Notes under the pieces: model-generated
Told to the model about the DNA's origin: nothing
Database searches by the model: none
What the model saw: only the letters and a program-made list of their open reading frames with translations
Position numbers and translations under genes: made by a program
DNA from: a virus
Direction: 5' to 3' (one strand)
Length of the DNA: 43,291 nt
Virus record (IMG/VR): IMGVR_UViG_3300020051_000030
Coordinates: 1 to 43,291 of that record
Shown here: positions 38,998-43,291 of the stretch, piece by piece
Position numbering within the stretch: the first letter of the stretch is position 1
Layout of the letters: each line of letters starts with the position of its first letter

Positions 38998-40314
38998 ATG
39001 ACTAACATAACCACTGTTATCACATCCTGCAATCGACCTGAATTGCTGAAACAAACACTGCAAGGTTACTTTAAGTTTGTAGGCGGCGACTATCCAATCA
39101 TTGTGATTGATGATAGTGGTAAGGTTGGTTGCAATGCTGAATTAGAAGTAATCTATCCACAGATTCAATGGGTTTATAACGAAACAAATATTGGTCAAGC
39201 GGCGTCCATTGATAAGGCTTATGCACTTGTTAAAACACCATACATATTCCATTGTGAGGAGGATTGGCAGTTTTATAAGAAAGGATTTATTGAAGACAGC
39301 TTAGCTATATTGGAAGCAAACCCAAAGATATTGCAAGTATGGATTAGGGCGGAAAATGACACGAACGGACACCCGAAAGAATTGAGAAGTCAATTAGTTT
39401 CTGGCAAAAACGTTTGGCGTTTAAAGTTCAATCATTTAGGCAAGTGGCATGGATTTAGTTTTAATCCCGGACTTCGTAGAAAAGCAGACTATGACTTAAT
39501 AAAACCATACGCAAAATATTCAGGTGGATTAAAAACAGGTGCAACGGCTGAATACAGGATTGGATTAGAATATTACAAGCGTGGAATGTATGCTGTTATT
39601 ATTGCAGGTAACGGATATGTGAAGCACATAGGTGACGGTCACCATGTTAAAGAAAAACAGATACACTCAAAGCATCGAAAAGCATCGTTTATCATTCCTT
39701 ACAGGGATAGAGAAGAACACCTTAACCGCTTCTTGCCAAAGCTAAAGTCATATCTTTGGAACGCAGGAATAGACAATTATGAAGTATTGGTTATTGAACA
39801 GTCAGAAGGCAAGCCGTTTAACAGAGGCAAAGTCTTAAACATTGGCGCAACACTTGCAACAGGTGATTACTTTATAATGCATGATGTTGATATGATACCA
39901 ATGACAGCCGATTACAAGTATAGTAAATGCTGTCATATTGCAACTCAGGTAAGACAGTTTAAATACAAAATGCCATATCCTGATTATTTTGGTGGCGTAA
40001 CGATATTTGATAAGCAGTTACTCATTGATATTAACGGCTATTCAAATGAATTTTGGGGATGGGGTGCGGAAGATGATGAGTGCTTATTGAGAGTTAAGCA
40101 ATACGGCATAAAGCCCGAAAGGCGGCCATGTAGATTTAGCTCGTTTGACCATGACCGAGATATGAGTAACCATTCTAAAAACAACATCAGATTGCAACTT
40201 GCAAAGCGAAATCAATACAACTTCTATGATGATGGACTAAGTAATTTGGATTACGCTATTATTGATGAAAAACAGATAGATGAAAAAGTTAAAATCATTA
40301 AGGTTGAGATATGA
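38998..40314 (+). CDS. Two-domain glycosyltransferase: GT2-like plus GT7-like (beta-1,4-galactosyltransferase type)
   Basis: A 438-residue protein. Residues 1-215 are GT2-like: TTVITSCNRPELLKQTL, IIVIDDSG, NIGQAASIDKAY and FHCEEDW. Residues 229-438 match family GT7: FIIPYRDREEHL (231-242), FNRGKVLNIG (274-283), HDVDMIP (295-301), FGGVTIF (331-337) and FWGWGAEDDE (352-361), all characteristic of beta-1,4-galactosyl/N-acetylgalactosaminyl transferases. A fusion of these two folds in a phage is unusual. It probably adds sugars to a virion or host glycan. Overlaps the next gene by 4 bp. Confidence 0.85.
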   Translation: MTNITTVITSCNRPELLKQTLQGYFKFVGGDYPIIVIDDSGKVGCNAELEVIYPQIQWVYNETNIGQAASIDKAYALVKTPYIFHCEEDWQFYKKGFIEDSLAILEANPKILQVWIRAENDTNGHPKELRSQLVSGKNVWRLKFNHLGKWHGFSFNPGLRRKADYDLIKPYAKYSGGLKTGATAEYRIGLEYYKRGMYAVIIAGNGYVKHIGDGHHVKEKQIHSKHRKASFIIPYRDREEHLNRFLPKLKSYLWNAGIDNYEVLVIEQSEGKPFNRGKVLNIGATLATGDYFIMHDVDMIPMTADYKYSKCCHIATQVRQFKYKMPYPDYFGGVTIFDKQLLIDINGYSNEFWGWGAEDDECLLRVKQYGIKPERRPCRFSSFDHDRDMSNHSKNNIRLQLAKRNQYNFYDDGLSNLDYAIIDEKQIDEKVKIIKVEI

Positions 40315-40982
40315 AAATAGCCGTATTTACACGTTCATGCAACATGGAGTATTACTCTAAGATGGTATCATTGCTGCCAAATGATGTAGAATGTCATAGA
40401 ATGACAGGATTTGACCATTGGAGTGACGCAAATACATATCTAGAACATATTATAGCATTCTCAAATGTTATGGGTATTGATTATTCTATTAACATTGACG
40501 AAGATTGTTTTATAACAGATTGGGATATTGTAATAGAAATAATAAAGGTAATGATAGGCAATGGGAAAAGCCATGCAGGTATGCCTGATGGCGGTTGTCA
40601 TGTTGGAAGATTAAGAACGTATAAAGTTCAAAATCCTTTCTTTAATATATTCCATCCTATTATTTGCAAGAGAATTTTAGATGGAAATTATCTTTGGTTC
40701 AATCAAGAAAGTGATATAGCACCCGATTTTACCAAAATGCCATTTGAATATGATAAAGAAGATTATGCCGAACCATTTGATGAATTTTTCAAGTTACTTT
40801 ATAAAAGCGGCAACCCATTACACTTATATGCTGATTTACACGAAGATGGAATTACAACTATTCTAAAATGGAATGATAAGCCATTTGCACTACACACATG
40901 GTATTCACGTGACGCAAGCCACAGGGATAGGATTTTACAAAGATTTGAGGAAGCAAAACAATTAAGCAATGGAAATATCTAA
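40311..40982 (+). CDS. Glycosyltransferase-like protein
   Basis: A 223-residue protein with a GT-A-like start (MKIAVFTRSCNMEYYSKM) and SINIDEDCFITDWD, where DED stands for the DxD metal motif. The last third includes LHTWYSRDASHRDRI. Between the GT7 fusion and a methyltransferase, it belongs to a sugar-modification cassette of the phage. Substrate unknown. Confidence 0.65.
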   Translation: MKIAVFTRSCNMEYYSKMVSLLPNDVECHRMTGFDHWSDANTYLEHIIAFSNVMGIDYSINIDEDCFITDWDIVIEIIKVMIGNGKSHAGMPDGGCHVGRLRTYKVQNPFFNIFHPIICKRILDGNYLWFNQESDIAPDFTKMPFEYDKEDYAEPFDEFFKLLYKSGNPLHLYADLHEDGITTILKWNDKPFALHTWYSRDASHRDRILQRFEEAKQLSNGNI

Positions 40983-41505
40983 CACAGGATTTTGGATTGG
41001 TGACGCAACTGTCCAACACAAGCACGACCCACAATTAGAGGATGCACTTGCAAAGCTATTTAAAAACTCAACGGTTTACGACTTAGGCTGCGGAGAGGGC
41101 AAGTATGTGAAGCATTTTAATTCAAAAAAAGACATAGTTGCATATGGAATTGATGGAAATCCACTAACAGATAAGTATGATTCATGCATAACATCGGACT
41201 TAACAAAGCCTATTAATATGCAAAAAAAGAATTGGGTGCTATCACTTGAAGTTGGTGAACACATACCAAAAGAACTAATGAACCAATACATTAGCAACTT
41301 AAAGAATTTGAGTGAAGATGGAATTGTATTGAGTTGGGCTGTCCCCGGTCAGGGCGGCGATGGTCACGTTAATGAACTTCCGAATGAAGATGTGATTGCA
41401 TTATTTCCTGAATACGATTACGACATTGAAACAAGTCTTTATCTTAGAAGCAAGGCTACTCTTTGGTGGTTTAAGAATACAATAATGGTATTTAAACGCA
41501 AATAG
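40969..41505 (+). CDS. SAM-dependent methyltransferase
   Basis: A 178-residue class I methyltransferase: motif I STVYDLGCGEGKYVKHF near residues 34-50, IDGNP binding acid region, and VLSLEVGEHIPKELMNQY at motif IV. The type often methylates small molecules or sugars. Gene overlap with the glycosyltransferase suggests joint action on a glycan. Confidence 0.8.
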   Translation: MEISNTGFWIGDATVQHKHDPQLEDALAKLFKNSTVYDLGCGEGKYVKHFNSKKDIVAYGIDGNPLTDKYDSCITSDLTKPINMQKKNWVLSLEVGEHIPKELMNQYISNLKNLSEDGIVLSWAVPGQGGDGHVNELPNEDVIALFPEYDYDIETSLYLRSKATLWWFKNTIMVFKRK

Positions 41506-41730
41506 ATGGATGAGTTATATTTCAAATTAGCCAAGACGGAAACATGCGAGGATGCAAGGGCGATGCTATTGCATGCACTTGAAGCAGAAACTAATCTGGA
41601 ACACAAAAACAAGTTAGCGGGCGCATTGGCATATTTGAAACTTAAACCCAATCATTCAGCATTTGTATTTAACTTACGTGAGATTTTGTTTAACAACTTT
41701 TGCGATGTAATTAAATTAGCAACTAAATGA
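41506..41730 (+). CDS. Small helical protein
   Basis: A 74-residue helical protein (TCEDARAMLLHALEAETN then NKLAGALAYLKLKPN). It begins directly at the previous stop codon and overlaps the tail chaperone gene by ATGA. Possibly a tail assembly accessory; no family recognised. Confidence 0.55.
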   Translation: MDELYFKLAKTETCEDARAMLLHALEAETNLEHKNKLAGALAYLKLKPNHSAFVFNLREILFNNFCDVIKLATK

Positions 41731-42377
41731 AAAACCCAATTAAATATATAAAGTCAAAGCTATTCCCAAAGAAGCCAAGCGGCAGTTTACCTGTTGACCA
41801 TGTCTACACGTTTGAAACAGGCGAACGGCTATACACCTACAAAGCAGAGGACTATCAAAAAATTCATAGCCGTTACTATAAAGGCGTTCAGGAGGCAACC
41901 AATTACATCAAGACTTTCATGATGACTAAAACCGATTGGATTAAATCGGTGGATAAGTGCATGGAAGCGGTTGAGTATTCATTAAGCGCAGCAAACCAAA
42001 AGACACGCAACAAGTATTTAACCGATGTATTACTAACATTAGCTGATTATAAGAAACTTGCGGCAGGGTTAAAGAATGCAGACCAAGCACTACTTGAAGA
42101 GTTGTTTTGTATGTTCTATTTAATTGACGATGAAAAAACAACAGGCTATTCAGATATTCACAACCAACGCAAACGTGAACTTTTGCAATCCGACCCAATC
42201 ATGGCTGATTTTTTTTTGACCAATCTAAAGCAGAATTTGAAAGACTTCTTTCCTATCTCCGACGCAAGTATAGAAGCTGTTTTGATGGACATGATGAGGC
42301 AAAGGGAAAAGATGTATTTAGATTTGCAGAAGACATCGCAAGCACAGACGCAATCATCACAAAGCACATCGGAGTAG
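41727..42377 (+). CDS. Tail assembly chaperone, unshifted form (gpG-like)
   Basis: A 216-residue helical protein (residues 60-150 form long helices such as CMEAVEYSLSAANQK). It lies upstream of the tape measure and carries a T9 run after codon 160 where a -1 shift extends it. Such chaperones coat the tape measure during tail building. Its unshifted tail is Gln/Ser-rich (QTQSSQSTSE). Confidence 0.75.
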   Translation: MKNPIKYIKSKLFPKKPSGSLPVDHVYTFETGERLYTYKAEDYQKIHSRYYKGVQEATNYIKTFMMTKTDWIKSVDKCMEAVEYSLSAANQKTRNKYLTDVLLTLADYKKLAAGLKNADQALLEELFCMFYLIDDEKTTGYSDIHNQRKRELLQSDPIMADFFLTNLKQNLKDFFPISDASIEAVLMDMMRQREKMYLDLQKTSQAQTQSSQSTSE

Positions 42378-42460
42378 TTGCAGACGAACTAAGCATTGAA
42401 GACTATTTCAAGTATCTGTCATTGCTTATGCGAGAAGCTAAGGAAAACAGTAAAAGTTAA
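41727..42460 (+). CDS. Tail assembly chaperone, -1 frameshift product (gpGT-like)
   Basis: A -1 slip on the T run (heptamer TTTTTTT at 42209-42215, in phase as T TTT TTT) moves reading into a frame that is open for 82 more codons to TAA 42458-42460. The new C-terminus (DQSKAEFERLLSYLRRK, then EDYFKYLSLLMREAK) is a credible protein, unlike a random frame. The product is 244 residues. It leaves 50 bp before the tape-measure ATG. The G/GT frameshift is conserved in many siphoviruses, so a real event is likely. Confidence 0.8.
42209..42217 (+). promoter_or_regulatory. T9 slippery sequence for -1 frameshifting
   Basis: Nine T residues placed so that codons GAT TTT TTT TTG offer perfect re-pairing of both tRNAs one base back. 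An adjacent structure was not resolved by eye. Confidence 0.75.
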
Positions 42461-42510
42461 TTTTGTACTTTATAAAGCTATTTAGATTCAAACCTTATTA
42501 GTTTTGATTT

Positions 42511-43291
42511 ATGGCTGAAAAGGACATAATAGTAAACCTGAAGGTTAACACAGGCAACAGCACTCAATCTGTTGATGAACTTGCAAAATCGGAAAAGGAC
42601 TTAGCAATCAATACCGAAGCGGCAAACGTTGCACTAAAGCAATCCACATCCGTAACAACACAGAACGCAAATGCAACCGAACAGGCGGCAGATGCTAACG
42701 TTTCACTAAGAAAGCAATTAAGAGCATTACAGGAACAGTTAGGTAAACTTGCGGTAGCAGGCAAACAGAATACAGCGGAATATAAGAATCTTAGAAACGA
42801 AGCAGGAAAACTAAAAGATGCAATCAGCGACGTTAATCAAGAGGTATCACAGGCAGGTAGTGACACACGAGGACTTGACCAAACAATAAGAGTAGCAACA
42901 ACAGCAACTGCGGCATTTTCTATACTTGAAGGTGCAACAGCATTATTTGGCAAGGAAAACGAGGATTTACAGAAATCATTGCTTAAAGTTACGGCAGCGG
43001 TTTCAGTACTTAATGGATTGCAAGAGATACAGGCTGAAATAGCAAAGGAAGATAGCATATTCACTAAAGCAGCAGCAGCAGCAAAACTAATTTATGCAGC
43101 AGCGGTAGGAACAGCAACGGGAGCAACTAAGCTATTTAGAATAGCGTTACTTTCAACAGGCATAGGATTATTTATTGTGGCACTAGGTTTGTTAATAGCT
43201 AATTTTGATAAGATTAAAACAGCAGTATCTAAATTCCTTCCCGGACTTGACCAATTACAAAAAGGTTTTGATAATGTAAAAGTTGTTCTTC
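42511..43291 (+). CDS. Tape measure protein, N-terminal part (continues at position 1)
   Basis: Starts MAEKDIIVNLKVNTGNS at ATG 42511 and is open to the end of the window; at 43144 it meets the duplicated sequence and continues in phase into base 1. The first 211 residues are Gln/Ala-rich and coiled coil (LRKQLRALQEQLGKLAVAG) with an Ala-rich helical stretch before the junction. It forms one 810-residue protein with the 1-1800 part. Confidence 0.9.
   Translation, partial: MAEKDIIVNLKVNTGNSTQSVDELAKSEKDLAINTEAANVALKQSTSVTTQNANATEQAADANVSLRKQLRALQEQLGKLAVAGKQNTAEYKNLRNEAGKLKDAISDVNQEVSQAGSDTRGLDQTIRVATTATAAFSILEGATALFGKENEDLQKSLLKVTAAVSVLNGLQEIQAEIAKEDSIFTKAAAAAKLIYAAAVGTATGATKLFRIALLSTGIGLFIVALGLLIANFDKIKTAVSKFLPGLDQLQKGFDNVKVVL
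43144..43291. repeat. Terminal overlap of a circular genome, right copy
   Basis: Same as 1-148 with one difference (G at 43270, coding Asp where the left copy codes Asn). Confidence 0.9.

Noticed and set aside
43144-43291. Direct terminal repeat as a packaging end
   Set aside because: The repeat lies inside the continuous tape-measure frame and is only 148 bp with a mismatch; circular assembly overlap explains it better.

Overview
The window looks like one essentially complete, circular genome of a tailed phage (Caudoviricetes, siphovirus-like gene set) infecting a Bacteroidota host. The first 148 bases recur at the end (43144-43291) with one mismatch, so the unit is about 43,143 bp and the contig was opened inside the tape-measure gene. 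The host assignment rests on AT-rich DNA, promoters of the TTG-N17-19-TAnnTTTG type, A-rich stretches instead of Shine-Dalgarno sites before start codons, and a typical Bacteroidota phage protein repertoire. It is inference; no host gene is present.

Layout, following the circle. Packaging: a PLD-like protein, TerS and TerL (35541-37951). Small membrane and DNA-binding proteins, then a glycosyltransferase/methyltransferase island including a GT2-GT7-like fusion (37999-41505). Tail: an assembly chaperone with a -1 frameshift at a T9 run, the tape measure across the junction, and further tail proteins (41727-5688). Head: portal, MuF, scaffold, major capsid and connector proteins (5672-12614). 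Three secreted proteins with signal peptides: two paralogous fibre-like proteins and a glycoside hydrolase (13095-16362). Lysis: membrane proteins and an M15 peptidase (16467-17702). A short leftward operon (MazG-like, unknown, XRE repressor) faces a rightward early promoter (17839-18863). Early recombination: Rad52-like annealing protein, YqaJ exonuclease and SSB (19494-21384). Replication: winged-helix protein, DnaB, DnaA domain IV protein and RuvC-like nuclease (30389-33610). Then small genes, a frameshifted ART-like ORF and a glycosyltransferase (33607-35221).

The striking part is 22333-29735. About 7.4 kb consists of one small rightward ORF after another, each separated by an imperfect palindrome of about 100 or about 135 bp. 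The palindromes have the architecture of integron attC recombination sites: an R'' box ending AAC, L''/L' arms, a variable spacer, and an R' box starting GTT. The decisive sign is that the box at the 5' end of each cassette is complementary to the box at the 3' end of the same cassette, across the ORF, and not to its partner within the site as it now lies. That is what is expected if each cassette was once a circle with a single attC. I count 16 attC-like sites, a terminal half-site and 16 cassettes, with no integron integrase or recognisable attI. This is a CALIN-like gene-cassette array carried inside a phage genome, directly downstream of the phage's annealing protein, exonuclease and SSB. 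Recognisable cargo is a DUF3560 protein, an MT-A70 methyltransferase and a second DNA methyltransferase; the rest are small unknown proteins. Several cassettes use start codons inside the upstream attC or stop codons inside their own R'' box. No tRNA, CRISPR array, insertion sequence or phage integrase was recognised.
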